A stretch of DNA of 64,000 bases from Cryptomeria japonica (Eukaryota; Streptophyta; Pinopsida; Cupressales; Cupressaceae): positions 408,304,889 through 408,368,888 of the forward strand of contig NC_081408.1 of the NCBI RefSeq assembly GCF_030272615.1. The letters are read 5' to 3'. Both the position numbers and the translations under genes were made by a program. Numbering within the stretch: position 1 is the first letter of the stretch; each line of letters starts with the position of its first letter. Below are positions 42,861 to 54,703 of the stretch, piece by piece. The notes beneath the pieces are model-generated. The model did no database searches and was not told the origin of the DNA. It saw nothing but the letters and a program-made list of their open reading frames with translations.

Positions 42861-44657
42861 AGAATACAATTTTGTTCTTAAATTAGCTTTCTTTCTTTTT
42901 TTTTCAATAAGCCTTTTTAGTTAGTTGTTTAGAATGTTTTTTTTTATTAAATGGTTTCTGTTTTAGAATAGACTTTTAAATTAGTTGTTTAAATTTATTT
43001 ATTTTAATTAGTCTTTTAGAATAGATTTTTTTTAAGTTTCTTAAAATAGTTTTTATTTAAAATTAGATTTTATTTTTATTTTTTTAAGTAGTCTTTAAAT
43101 TAAGATTTTTCTAAATTAGTCTTTCATTTAGTTCTAATTTAGATTTTAAATCAATTTTTAATTTAATTTTCAATTAGATTTAAATTAGTTTTATTAATTT
43201 AGATCTAATTTGTTTGTTAGTGTGATTTGTGTTAATATGATTAATTTAATTTTGGGTTTACATCTTGTGCAGGACATAAGGAGTGTCTTTCTAACATATT
43301 GTTGCAGGTGTTGAAAGTGTCAAATTTGCAATTTTTTCCTTAAAACATGTTCTAATTGGAAAAATTGATCAATCCTAGGATAGTCATTCACATTGTCTTC
43401 ATTTTGTTATCTTGGTCTAAAAATGAACACACATTGCTATCTTGGATTAAAATGAACTATCATTTTTGCAATCTTGGCTAAAACAAACATTCACATCTTG
43501 CAATATGGGCTAAAATGAACAATCAACTTGTTATTTTTTTGAGTTTAAAAAGAACAATCACATTGCTATCTTGGATTAAAACGAACTATCATTTTTGCAA
43601 TCTTGGCTAAAATGAACATTCACATCTTGCAATATGGACTAAAAAGAACGATCAACTTGTTATTTTTTTAGTTTAAAAGAGAACAATCATTTTGCAATCT
43701 TGGATAAAACGAACACTTCATTTTGCTATCTTGGCTAAAAACAACACCATGGTTGTTGGAGCAACATCTCCAAGTAGCAAATAGATCACATTGCGATGAT
43801 GGGTTAAAAAGAACAAGTGTCTTTTGTGTTTGGCACGCTTGTGCAAAATCTGTAGAGTGGTCCTACTTCTAACACACACTATCCTCTCCCTTGGCTTTCG
43901 TGGTCCTGGATGCAAGAGAAAAGTGTTAGTAACACTCAAAGTTTATATTTTTAAGAGAGGTCTGCCAAGAGACACATCACTCTTGGGAATGACCTCGCGC
44001 GGTAAATCCTTCGAGCTACTATAAAAATCAGGTGTGAGCGAAAGTTGTAGCCTTGGGTATAGTTGTTCCTACAGTGTAACTTGCCGAAAGGACAAATGGG
44101 CCCCACCATAAGTTACAAGGATCTTAAGTGAGTCACTGCAGAATGAACTTATGTCCAAAAACATCAAAAATTACTAAACACCTTTTTATGTAGAAACCCA
44201 CCCATTCTATTGATTGAGGATATTTGTGATAAATTCAGTGCAAGAGCATAGAAGGTTTTTCTCCAAAGATACTCACCATACATATTTCCTTGAGTAGAAA
44301 CATAGCTTTTTGAAAGGTTACTTGTAGCCTGATAAAAGTGGTGACTCCCCCATCATAGGGATCATCTATTTGTTATTCTCATGCAAGACTTAGTATATCA
44401 CATCCTTACTTGCCACGACAGGATTCATAAGGTATGTAGTACCAAAGTTGAAGAAATATCAAGATGTGGGCTGAAATTATCGCAACTGTCCATTTGACCT
44501 TAGGGATAAAGTGTGTTTGAAGTGTCTTCATTTTGTGTCAAGACCAGTGATAAACTAAGCCAACTTCAGGATTTTTGGAAAAACATACTCAAAAACATTT
44601 GGAAAGAAAGGATCATAAAAGTCCAAAGATTGGGTTGATCTAGACCCACACTTACTT
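42861..44657 (+). other. Long leader of E7 (first part)
   Basis: T-rich sequence with repeated TTTTAGAATAG-type words (42900-43230) leads to a tandem repeat block (43431-43688). No coding domain is seen. A long leader before gag is usual in large Tat elements. Confidence 0.5.
43431..43688. repeat. 128-bp tandem duplication with ~43-bp sub-repeats in E7 leader
   Basis: The block starting CACATTGCTATCTTGGATTA at 43431 is repeated at 43559. Within each block the words TTGCAATCTTGGCTAAAA, TTGCAATATGG.CTAAAA and TTGCTATCTTGGATTAAA recur every 40-45 bases. Diverged single units flank it (43381 and 43690-43740). Confidence 0.85.
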
Positions 44658-45191
44658 GTGCCTTTTGAGGCAACATTCTTGTGTTTGTGTGCTTACTTTG
44701 TTTTCTTGTCAAAGGAAAAATCAAAAATCAATTCCAAAAACAAGTATTCATCCAACACAAACATTGTCAAAAACAAAGAACAAATCAAAAACAAAGTATC
44801 AAACTATATGACCATTCTTCACATCTTGAGAAAGAAGAATCCTCATCAACACATTAACTTGAAGAAAAGACCATTAAGCTCAAAGGTTTTTATCAAAAGA
44901 AGGAAATTCTTCTTTCTTAATAGAAAAATCTTTGTCTCACATAGAACCTTCTTACGTCACATGTGTCTATATCTTCAAGGCAAATCAAACGAGTTTGATC
45001 AAGAGTCATTGAACCGCGGAGTTATTACTCAATATAGAGCTTTGAGCTATCGTCAAAACAAGGGAGGCAAAATCAGTCCTACCTTCTTTCCAGACATTTG
45101 CATCACATATAACTCAGCTAGGGAAGAACCACCAACCCATGAAAGAGTAGAGGAAGAGTTTGTTCCTTTTGTAACACAGAGTTTCTATTGA
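44658..45191 (+). CDS. Possible ORF1 upstream of gag in E7
   Basis: An uninterrupted frame of 177 codons begins MPFEATFLCLCAYFVFL and ends VEEEFVPFVTQSFY. It is Lys/Asn/Ser-rich in the first half and shows no domain I know. An extra ORF before gag is known in Ogre-type Tat elements, and the position fits. Against it, the sequence is AT-rich and low complexity, and the frame may be open by chance. The start codon is only the first Met. Confidence 0.35.
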   Translation: MPFEATFLCLCAYFVFLSKEKSKINSKNKYSSNTNIVKNKEQIKNKVSNYMTILHILRKKNPHQHINLKKRPLSSKVFIKRRKFFFLNRKIFVSHRTFLRHMCLYLQGKSNEFDQESLNRGVITQYRALSYRQNKGGKISPTFFPDICITYNSAREEPPTHERVEEEFVPFVTQSFY

Positions 45192-45625
45192 AGTTCACAT
45201 TTCATCCATTATCACATTCACATGTCATCAAATCCATTCCAACTCTCAAAACATCAAGAGGTTTTTGTCCTAAATTCTCTTTTGATATTGCTTGAATCAA
45301 ACACAAAACATCACTTTTTAGAGTGTCTCTACATCTAGGATAAACTCATCCTAAGAGGCATTTCTACGTAGGTTAAAACTAGTCTATGAGTGAATCCTCT
45401 CATTACTAGGTAGTTGAGTCTGTAACACATCTCAGATCTCTCTAAACCTTATCATATCAAACATTGTCAACAAAACACAACAAGAAATTCAAGGAAGGAC
45501 TTTGGTAACATCTACCTTTAGCGCTAAAGATCTGTATGCAAAACACTTCACCAAACATTAATCTTTCATTCCATCACCAACTCATCATCATTTTCACAAA
45601 ACTTTAACAAAAACTTGTAAACCAA
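45192..45625 (+). other. Leader between ORF1 and gag of E7
   Basis: Nothing coding is seen. The sequence is rich in CATCA and ACATC words up to the gag ATG at 45626. Confidence 0.5.
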
Positions 45626-47405
45626 ATGGCTCAAACCAGATCAAGGTCTAGACAACAAGAAATTTAAGAGGAAGAGGAGGAAAATCTCAATGAATTCCAA
45701 GAAGCCCTTGGAGGAAATACACAAATGAGGAAAATCCAAGTACTCCTACTCCTGCAGCAATAGAAAGGGCGCAACACAACCCTCTCTTCAATCGACTTTT
45801 TGACGAAATACTCAGGAGCAACGTTGATGCTCACTTTTTAAGACTTGCCCAAGAGGGAGCCAAACTACCCTCTGATTTTGATTTTGCACAACTAAGGAAA
45901 GCATCAGAATGTCAAAGTTGTAATGAGGATGAAAGAGGTCGAGATCACATTAGATACAACCTTCATCAAGGAAATCCTCCACCTCCTCCTCCTCCAAATG
46001 ACATAGACATGTTGCGGCAACAAGTCGAGAATCTCGCCCAACAGTTTCATAGTGGTGTGAAAACTAACTAGTTTTCACTTAATGATATTTGTCCCTATCC
46101 CTTTGATAGGAATCTACATATGCCACCTTTTCCATGAGGGTTTGAAACACCTAAGTTCGAAAAATACCGAGGAAAAGGAGATCATCACGATCATGTTAGA
46201 GAATTCCATTCAGCTTGCCTAGAAGTGGCATACGAGGACACATACCTTATGCGACTCTTTCCCCAAAGTTTGGGAGGAACAACCACATCATGGTTTTCCT
46301 GACTAGCAGGCGGCATTAGGACATTCAAAGAACTGGTCCAGAAATTCCTTGCACATTACTCCCATAACATCGAACATGATATCACCATGGCCGATCTATG
46401 TATTACTAAGCAAAAACCAGTGGAGCTATTCTCATCTTTCCTGCAATGATGGCGACAAATGTCCAGCAAACGTTCTCTTCAGTTACCTGAACAAGAACTA
46501 GTGGAAATATTTATTTCCAACTTGAACGAAGAAATGGAATTCCACCTGGACATGAAAGGCACAGAGTCCTTCAATGACATGATCGCCAAGGGCTTAAAAT
46601 GTGAACAGGCCCTCATCAAAAAGGGGCTTATCAAGATATACAATGAACCAAAGGATGGCCCTCGCCCGCACTTCGACAGTGATAAACCTAACTTCTAGAA
46701 TAAAAACAAAAACATCGTCAATGACAGGGTTGTAGATGCAAGAACTATCAAAAGTGCACAACCTGTGGTCCACTTTGCAGGGCAAAACCCCCCTCCTAAG
46801 ACCAACACGGTTCCTCCCCACCAAATCAAGGATGCAAAGTAGCGCAAGAAGAACCACGACAACGCCAGCAAAATTATAAACAAAAATGACCATACACTCC
46901 CTTAGTGGAAACTATTGAAACAGTGTTACGTCAATTGGTCTCTTCAAATCTGGTGACCCTACCAAAAACATCCAATTACGAACCTCGGGTCAAACCTTCA
47001 TGGTGGAGGGATAATGAACATTGTGAATTCCATCAAGGGAAATAGCATAAAACAAGCAATTGTCACAAATTGAAATATCTTATTCAAGATCTCATTGACC
47101 GAGGCGAGATTGAAATTGAAGGACACGACCCAAAAACAACAAATAATGATCATCTTATGTTTAAGAATCTACTTCCATCACAAGATTAAAGGGGTCCTTC
47201 CACTTCAGGGCGAAACACAAATACAACCGATTAAACGTGAGCCACCTATAATTACATTGTGAATCACCTATATGATGCCAATGAACAAATTGCAACCAAT
47301 ACCATCAAAAATCCAAGCTCTACCTACAATGTTGTTACATGTCGCAGCAAGATCACCATTAAAGTAGCTCCACAAGACACACCTTCCATCCCAAATCAGT
47401 ATAAC
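45626..47405 (+). pseudogene. Gag of E7, cut by E8
   Basis: It starts MAQTRSRSRQQEI. After broken sequence the Retrotrans_gag core is clear: GFETPKFEKYRGKGDHHDHV, EFHSACLEVAYEDTYLMRLF, FLAHYSHNIEHDITM, and MSSKRSLQLPEQELVEIFIS from 46459. A Cys/His segment CEFHQGK.HKTSNCHKLKYL with IQDLIDRGEI ends the protein near 47107. The protease leader (NVVTCRSKITIKVAPQD) follows up to 47405, where E8 begins. There are more than ten stops or frameshifts. Confidence 0.82.
47401..47405. repeat. Target site duplication of E8, left (ATAAC)
   Basis: ATAAC precedes the E8 LTR and recurs at 55934-55938 after the other LTR. Confidence 0.93.
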
Positions 47406-47848
47406 TGTGTGGGAGAAAAAGTGACACTAAGCAAACATGCCCTAATCTCACTTTCAACCACACACTTGTGGAATACGAAAGATCCTAGAGGTATCACACA
47501 ATTGGCTACTTCTTCTTGTGGAAGAGAGAGCCACGGGCTACCTATTAGGATTTCTATTCCTTTGTTGTAATTGAAAGATGAAATGATGCAAGTTCAATCC
47601 CTAACCCCAAAGTGCAAGTATGAACTAATAACAAGATTACAGAATTGAACTTAAATGATGGAAAGCTATAAACACAAGGATAAGATAAGAATGTAAATGC
47701 GTACCCGGAGTTAAAATCTGACTAAAAATGTTCGGGACAGGGGTGCGGGCGCCACTGTCCTGATTCTACCCCTGAAACTGCTCCGGAAACTGTTGTTTTG
47801 CACTTTGAAAAAAGCTGTCAAAAATGCTGAAAATGTTGTCTGTCAGGA

Positions 47849-47909
47849 GGACCAGGGCGCCCAGCGCCCCTGTCCCAGGGACCAGGGCGCCCCACGCCCC
47901 TGTCTTGGT
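47849..47909. repeat. GC-rich ~30-bp minisatellite, two units, in E8 3' LTR
   Basis: Two units of GGACCAGGGCGCCC.GCGCC with CCTGTCCCA sit in tandem. Each unit is partly self-complementary (GGGCGC and GCGCCC). Confidence 0.9.
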
Positions 47910-48516
47910 CTTTTGCTCTGAGATTTGGTGTGAAGTTCGGTCTCCGTCTGCTTCTTCCGGATCTGTAACTTGTGGCGTCGTCCGAATTCCGAAACCTGCA
48001 CTTATATCTGAAAAGGTGTTTGGGCGGCTATATAGGGTTTTGCCTTAGTCAAACCCCCACTTCGGTGATTTCCACCTCCATGAATAGCCAAGTTTTATTG
48101 TAAAATGTATTGTGTGTGCAGACCTAGTGTGTGTGCAAGGTCCTTAAATGCAAGAAAGCAAACTAGAGCAACCTAGAAAGTAAACCCTAATTGCTTGTAA
48201 ATGATAATGTAAATGCTCTAAATCAAGATGCAAAGTGATCTAAAGCATGAATAAAGGATATATTGAAGCTTATGCAAAGACATGAAAACAATACGAAATC
48301 ATACCCAACCCTCAAGGGAGGAGTACAAGCCAATCTTCAGTCGGTAATCTCCTATTGTTCTTCAATGTCTTCCAAGCCCTAAGTGGATGAATGAGTTTGA
48401 TAGATGCTTGATAGAATGATGTTGAATGTTGTTGAAGTCCTTAAAGATCTGCTCTTTCGCTGCATATGAAGTTCCTCAAAACAAAAATCGCCTCCTTTCA
48501 AATGAAGAAAGAGAGC

Positions 48517-48526
48517 TCTTATATAT
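48517..48526 (-). promoter_or_regulatory. TATA-like box in the E8 3' LTR
   Basis: The minus strand reads CATATATAAGAGC; the same sequence is found at 55406-55415 in the 5' LTR. Confidence 0.5.
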
Positions 48527-49043
48527 GAAACCCTAGGTCTTAATTTCAACTTTTGGCCGACCTAGAGATTGAATATCCCACCAATTTCTTGGGGTTAAGC
48601 TTTATTTTATGATTGGATCATGCTCCTAAAATTTCAGGAAAAATGTCCAGGACCATGTGCACCGGGCGCTACGGTCCCGACAACTTTTCACCAAATTTTC
48701 AGGGCCGTCGGATATGATGATTTTAGAGAGAATCCTGAAGTTACAGCTGATTTCGAGATGTTTTGACCCCCGAAATCAAGCCCCCAAGTTCAAAATAGGA
48801 CCTAATTAGGGTTTTTGATTAAATGATGTATTGGAGGAATAAAATGAAAGGGGCACACTTTAATGAAAGGGCCCAACTTTATGATGTAGGAAATGATAAA
48901 ATAGGACCTTAGACCTAATTAATTTAATTAATTAAGTGCTAAAGGGGAAATGCAATGCAAAATACAAAATGCACCAAGGCGGGTGCTAAACTAGGTGTGA
49001 AATTGTACCACCCTAGCAAGTGCGTACAATTTACGACGCTACA

Positions 49044-49060
49044 TTTAGCCCCCACTTTAG
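49044..49060 (-). other. Polypurine tract of E8
   Basis: The minus strand reads CTAAAGTGGGGGCTAAA directly before the LTR head TGTAGCGTCGTAAATTGTAC. E3 has almost the same PPT and LTR head. Confidence 0.88.
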
Positions 49061-50741
49061 CGGTCATATGAACACTACATGCATATGCAAGCTAAAGTAC
49101 AGAAAAGTAAACATTATTTGAAAAAGGATATATCCATAAGTCTGTCGAACGAAGCCCCCAGCGGTATCTGCAGTACACAGTTAGGAACCGCACCCTACAA
49201 AACACACGTTAGATCACAAAATCACCTAATGCTTACTAAGGAAGGTGATGAAAATTCGAGGGTAGCTATATGCCCCCCCCTGTTTCGGCTTGCTAATTTT
49301 AGTGAGTTGAAACAGGGTATCATGTTTACCACTTCGAATTGTTAAAGAAATATTGATGACAAATGCTCACAAGAAGATTTGATATGAGATCACAAAGTAA
49401 TGGAGAATCATTTGGTAAGAAAGAGGACTAAATCTCAATTCCAACAAAACAAAGAGTGTGAGGATTTGAGAGTTCTCTAACACAAGATGAAGGATGTAAA
49501 TGGAAACAAAATGCAAAGAGAAGAAAAGAAAGGGAAAAAGCATGAATACACACATTGGTGATCCATGAGAATAGTGAGAGAGAAAACATGGACTTCTCGC
49601 CCCTAGATCTTGTCTAGGTGATCCATGGGAAAAGGGACATGGAAAACTAGCCCCTAGAGTTTGTCTAGGTGATCCATGTGAGGGAGGAGAGTGAGAAAGT
49701 CTAGCCTTATGCCGCTAGTTCCACTCAACCTCGTGCATGTGTGTGTAAGTGAGGTTAGAAGCACCTCATAGGAGTCTATGTCGGAGTATGCTACAACCTG
49801 TATATGTATAGTACAAAAGCGTGACATCTCGCTCTAAGAGTCTGTGCTCTGGTTCCAAGAATAATCACCCTGCATAAAAGAAAAATGGAGACATCTCGCT
49901 CTAAGAGTCTGTGCTCTGGTTCCGAGAATGACCCATTGCTCAAAAAGTGTAATGTTTATGTCATAATTAAAGTAGAACAAGGATACCTACCTTTATTACA
50001 AAAGAAGATACCCAAAAATGCAACAATGTCATAGATCCAAGCAAGAGAGTTTTTCACTCTTTAAGCAAGGATAAGATAGTTGAAAAGGGATATCTTGTAG
50101 TATGTGTAAAGGAGATCCTTAGAGGAGAAGAGATCTTTGTACAAAAGACACCTATCCCTAAGAGAAATTGTCTTAGACAAATATAACATCTTCTAGAATA
50201 AGACAAAGAAGAGAATAAGAATGCAATACTTCCTTCTTTTGCGAGGTGAAAGTGATTCTTAATGAAGGATGACGCTCTTTTTAACCCAATTGGGAGAGTG
50301 AATTCATTATGGATGTAGTTTACCAAGTGCAAAAGAGGTTGTAGTCAAGGACTTACACCTCTTGTAAGAGAGAATCCTTGAACAAACAACAACAAATGCA
50401 TACAAGGAATAACATCAAGTAATAAATTTCACACCATCCACAAAATAGGAAAAAGTGGATCCTTAGATAAAAATAAGGAAAGATCATTGCCTCCTAAGGA
50501 TAAGGACAATGAGAAGGACTTACACAATCTTCTAGGGAAAGATTTGGACATAAGCAAAAGAAGGGATGTATGAAATCACTCTTGTCCCCATAGGAACAAG
50601 AGATAACATAGAGAATTAGGCTATTATGTTGCTTCAAAAATATGATTGCACTTGAAATTGTACTATCATGAATGACAATGAGCCCCCAGTAAATGAGCTA
50701 CCAATGTCACATAATGATGAGCAACATAATAGCCATTAATG
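49061..50741 (-). other. 3' non-coding region of E8
   Basis: Purine-rich AT sequence without domains. A unit with GTGATCCATG, ACATGGA and CTAG...TTGTCTAG occurs two to three times at 49557-49680. GACATCTCGCTCTAAGAGTC occurs at 49824 and 49892. The end near 50690 resembles E4. Confidence 0.6.
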
Positions 50742-52271
50742 TTATTTAAAGACATGATAGAATAAATGAGGTATTTGAATATGACATGCTAAATGCTCAA
50801 CTATAAGTGAGATCAAAAACATGTATAAAATGATAAAAATTGAAGACGAAAAGTCACAAGAAATCTTAGAAGAGGGATGAGTGTAATTTATTAGAGCCTT
50901 ATCCCTAGAGGAAAGGACTTTATGATGAATAGGAGATAAAGATTCATAAGTGGATTTAGAAATTTGAGGGGATTCATAAAGAGATTTGTTCATTGCCAAG
51001 ATTTCCTTATGAGGGGAATGAGAGTTGATAGAAGTAGAAGATGATTTAGTTGAAGTGGGATCATCATCACTACTAAATATAGCATTCACATTGAGAGATG
51101 GTCTTTTAGATGCTTTGGTACGTTTGCAGGGATTATAGCCGAGTCCAAAGGCATAATTGTGAAAATTAGTCTCTAGAGGAACTTTTATCCCTTGTTCATG
51201 AGCGCCACAACCATTTCCATGATACCCATGCTTAGCAAAAATGCGAAAACCACGACCATAACGATTAGCCATTTCAGGAAGAGAGGGTGGTTTTTCATAA
51301 GACAAAGAATCAAACTCTTCATAATTAGAGGTGTGAGGAGAAGAAGTTTGAGAGGTGGCCACAAAATTATTGCTCATAGGTTCAGGTAAGACTGATTGAT
51401 CTCTAGTTTCTTCCTTCTCTTTAACTTTAAGCACTCTAGGAGGAACCCTATACTCACCTACAAAGGTGGGATTAAAGTCAAGAGATCCCCAATCGTCTTC
51501 TCCGAGAACCTTCTCAGGATCAAAAGCCTTTTTATGTGTATATTCAAGTCGAGAAGGATCTTCTTCAGGAGCTTCAAACTCATCCAAAGAATTTTGATTA
51601 TCAGAGGGTGATGATTCATTCATAGGTATCTTGTTTAACAATTCATCACTAGAAGAGGAAGGCTTAGAAGAACTCCCTTTGGAAGTAGATGTTTGCAAAC
51701 AAGCTTGAAAATTAGTATCACCTATCAAGGTATATGTCTTATTGTTATAAATGAATTTAACTTGTCTATGCAATGTAGAGGGGACAGCTTGCATACCGTG
51801 AATCCAAGGTCTCCCTAATAATAAGTTGTATGTTAGATTCCCCGACATAACATGGATAGGAGTAGGCAAAGTAATAGGTCCCACTGTGATGGGTAAGGTG
51901 ATAATACCTAATGAAGACTTAGCCACATTATCAAAGCCTCGAATGGGATGAGAGTCAGGCTCAATAAGGGATGTATCCACATTCATCTTATGCAATAGAT
52001 TAATGCTACACACATTAAGGCCAGAGCCATTATCTACTAATGTTCGTCTTATAGCAGTGTCATTTATGATAACCACAATCATCAAGGGATCATATTGTTG
52101 TTGAATTTCACTAGTAGGCAACTCATCTTGGGTAAACACAATTTGAGCTTTAGGATTCATCACAGAGTTAACCAAAGACACTATATTACTAGATGTATTA
52201 GGTGGAGGCACATTCAAATCTTTCAAGGCATCTTGTAACATTCCATGATGAGTGGAAGAAGTTTGGATCAA
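50742..52271 (-). pseudogene. Aspartic protease with downstream G-patch, E8
   Basis: A 509-codon frame. Residues 1-60 carry the pre-protease leader; the wider frame upstream reads EYDLIEQLKATPAKISLWDL. The catalytic motif is LVDNGSGLNVC (about residue 80), followed by HPIRGFDNVAKSSLGIITLP and LTYNLLLGRPWIHGMQAVPS, a complete gypsy-type protease in which DNG stands for DSG/DTG. Residues about 355-390 (YGRGFRIFAKHGYHGNGCGA, HEQGIKVPLE) look like a G-patch. The Ser-rich tail ends without RT. It overlaps the preceding ORF through a frame change near 52313-52370, so one polyprotein was probably broken by a frameshift, or uses programmed frameshifting. Confidence 0.82.
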
Positions 52272-52312
52272 ATCCCAAAGGGATATCTTAGCAGGGGTAG
52301 CTTTAAGCTGTT

Positions 52313-53917
52313 CTATGAGATCATATTCCTTACCAAGAACTTGTGAAATACGGGAGCTTGAGGAAGAATAGGTTGGGAAGGAGGAAGTGAAGTTGGGATA
52401 ACTGGAGGAGGATTAGGTTGCCTATTGTTTCTTGTGTTATAGGTATGAGCAACCGCATGATAACTTTCTCTAGTCAGTTGCTTAGCATACTCATAAGGGC
52501 TCTTAGAATAACCTCCTTGCACAGTAATAATAGGTTTCTTAGGAGTGCAAAAAGAATCATTAGCATAACCACCTTGAACCACTAAGATAGGCTTATTTAA
52601 AGGTTGAGAATTTTGAGAAGGACAAGCACCTTGGACAGTGAAGAGAGGTTTGTTAGGTGTTTCGTTCACATGTATCAAATTGATTGAGGATGGTTTAGAA
52701 GAATGAACAAAAGTGTTGAAAGAATTATTGATAGTCTTCTCTTGCACTAAAATCTTATCACAGATTAGATCAATTTTAGGAGAGAGACAAGGGATAGGCA
52801 TTAATGTTCTAGTAGGAAGAGTAATACTAAGAAAGGTCATATCATCCTTTATCATCACAGGATCTACATGGGGAATAAACTCTCTAGGAGAAGGATCAAC
52901 ACTACTCTCTAAAGTCTCACTTTTGAGAGGGAGATCTTTGAAAGAGATGTTAACCCTTTTGCTTTGAACTAGGGTTTCCTTATGAGTAGAACCAAGTTGA
53001 GGAGAAGGAGATGCTTTATTTTTAGAGGGAGAATAATTGAGATTCAAGGAAGGTGAGAAATTATCAAGGGAGAGAGAATAATCTACACCTTCTTCTAATG
53101 GTTCATCCCAAATAGTGAAGTTGTTGAAAGGAATGTTTGAATTATTGTCAATTTCGGGAGAGGAGATAACATTGTTTATTAATTCCTCATCCTTAGGAGG
53201 GAGAGCATCAATAGATGTGTTAAACTCATCCTCTTTCCTCAAAATATGTTCAATGTGATCTTTAGGGGAGAGAGAATTAAGGAAATTGCTTATTATTTCA
53301 TCTTCTTTCTCTAAGGGATGCTTATGTGTAAGACAAACTTTAGGAGAAGGGTAAGCAATTATCATTAATTCATCATCTCTAGTGGGAATTTTGTTGGAAA
53401 AGAAAATGCCATCACTAGGAAATGTAGGGATAATGTCATCTTCTTGCACAAAAGGATCCTCATGGAGGGAGTGTTTTTTAGGAGGAACATGAACAGACTT
53501 CTCCAAAGATTCATGCTTAGGAAGGAGATCTTTGAAAGAAGTGTTCATAACCTCTTGTTGCACTAACATGCCCCCATTGGAAGGACCACCTTTAGGAGAA
53601 AATAAGTCAATTTCCATCAATACCTTTTCACTTAGAGAGGCATCATGTAGGGAAGGTGAAGTAACATTAAGAAAGGTGTTTATGATATCATTTTCTTCCT
53701 CTAGGATAGCTAAATAGGAAGGGCACATTTTAGGAGAATTATTAAGATCACTCTTAAAGACTTCATCCTTAGAGCATGGGAGAGTCTCAAAGGGATTGTT
53801 AGCAACTCTTTTAGGCACTAAAATGTTGTTATAGATGGAGGGAGGTTCTTTAGGAGAAGGAAAAATTGAAACAAGGGAAGCTAACCCATTATCACATCTA
53901 TGAAATGAATGCATCAT
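52313..53917 (-). CDS. Large repetitive N-terminal protein of E8
   Basis: A 534-codon frame begins MMHSFHRCDNGLASLVS and has no family that I recognise. It is made of diverged repeats: FKDLLPKHESLEKSVHVPPK and FKDLPLKSETLESSVDPSPR; many short SPK/PPK-D-E-I units; and three units of KP[IL][IL].VQGG[YA] near residues 440-490 (NKPLFTVQGACP, NKPILVVQGGYA, KKPIITVQGGYS). The end (HTYNTRNNRQPNPPPVIP) is Pro-rich. Its place in front of protease is that of gag, but no Retrotrans_gag core or zinc knuckle is present. A diverged nucleocapsid substitute is one idea. The 53918-54261 stretch before it is an untranslated leader. Confidence 0.6.
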   Translation of the reverse strand: MMHSFHRCDNGLASLVSIFPSPKEPPSIYNNILVPKRVANNPFETLPCSKDEVFKSDLNNSPKMCPSYLAILEEENDIINTFLNVTSPSLHDASLSEKVLMEIDLFSPKGGPSNGGMLVQQEVMNTSFKDLLPKHESLEKSVHVPPKKHSLHEDPFVQEDDIIPTFPSDGIFFSNKIPTRDDELMIIAYPSPKVCLTHKHPLEKEDEIISNFLNSLSPKDHIEHILRKEDEFNTSIDALPPKDEELINNVISSPEIDNNSNIPFNNFTIWDEPLEEGVDYSLSLDNFSPSLNLNYSPSKNKASPSPQLGSTHKETLVQSKRVNISFKDLPLKSETLESSVDPSPREFIPHVDPVMIKDDMTFLSITLPTRTLMPIPCLSPKIDLICDKILVQEKTINNSFNTFVHSSKPSSINLIHVNETPNKPLFTVQGACPSQNSQPLNKPILVVQGGYANDSFCTPKKPIITVQGGYSKSPYEYAKQLTRESYHAVAHTYNTRNNRQPNPPPVIPTSLPPSQPILPQAPVFHKFLVRNMIS

Positions 53918-54240
53918 GACAACAATTTTCCTCTTTCAAATGATAACACATGCAAAATAGAAGGAAATGTTTAATTTTAACCAATGCAAGCACTTAGAAT
54001 GTAGATTTAGAAAATGAAATTTATGATTCAAATGAGTTCCTAAATCAGATTTGAAATTATTGATCCCAATTAAGCTATCCACAAGTTCAACTTTGAATTG
54101 AAAAATTAGGGTTTTAGCAAAAATTTCCTCTAAATTTTTGAATCTTGCAAGAAATTAAGACTTGTGAATACAAATTTGAATTTGAAATAGCATAAACACT
54201 TAAATTTGAAAACATAAATCAGAATTAGAGAAGATTGGAG

Positions 54241-54258
54241 TTCACGTCTGGTTCACCA
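54241..54258 (-). other. Primer-binding site of E8
   Basis: The minus strand reads TGGTGAACCAGACGTGAA three bases after the 5' LTR end. It is close to the E7 site TGGTGAACCCGATGTGAA. Confidence 0.75.
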
Positions 54259-54703
54259 AAATGTGTGGGAAAAAAAGTGACACTAAGCAAACATGCCCTA
54301 ATCTCACTTTCAACCACACACTTGTGGAATACGAAAGAGCCTAGAGGTATCACACAATTGGCTACTTCTTCTTGTGGAAGAGAGAGCCACGGGCTACCTA
54401 TTAGGATTTCTATTCCTTTGTTGTAATTGAAAGATGAAATGATGCAAGTTCAATCCCTAACCCCAAAGTGCAAGTATGAACTAATAACAAGATTACAGAA
54501 TTGAACTTAAATGATGGAAAGTTGTAAACACAAGGATAAGATAAGAATGTAAATGTGTACCCAGAGTTAAAATCTGACTGAAAATGTTTGGGATAGGGGC
54601 GCGGGCGCCACTATCCTGATTCTACCCCTGAAACTGCTCCGGAAACTGCTGTTTTGCACTTTGGAAAAAGCTGTCAAAAATGCTGAAAATGTTGTCTGTC
54701 AGG

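Larger units (their letters stand above)
47406..49043 (-). repeat. 3' LTR of E8
   Basis: Plus-strand ends are TGTGTGGGAG and GACGCTACA. It contains two copies of a GC-rich ~30-bp repeat at 47849-47909, where the other LTR has three. A minus-strand TATA lies at 48517-48526. ORFs inside, such as 47824-48048, are chance. Confidence 0.95.

Noticed and set aside
47824-48048. ORFs in the E8 LTRs (also 54661-54936)
   Set aside because: They run through the GC minisatellite and lie wholly inside LTRs; the two copies have different N-terminal lengths because of repeat number.
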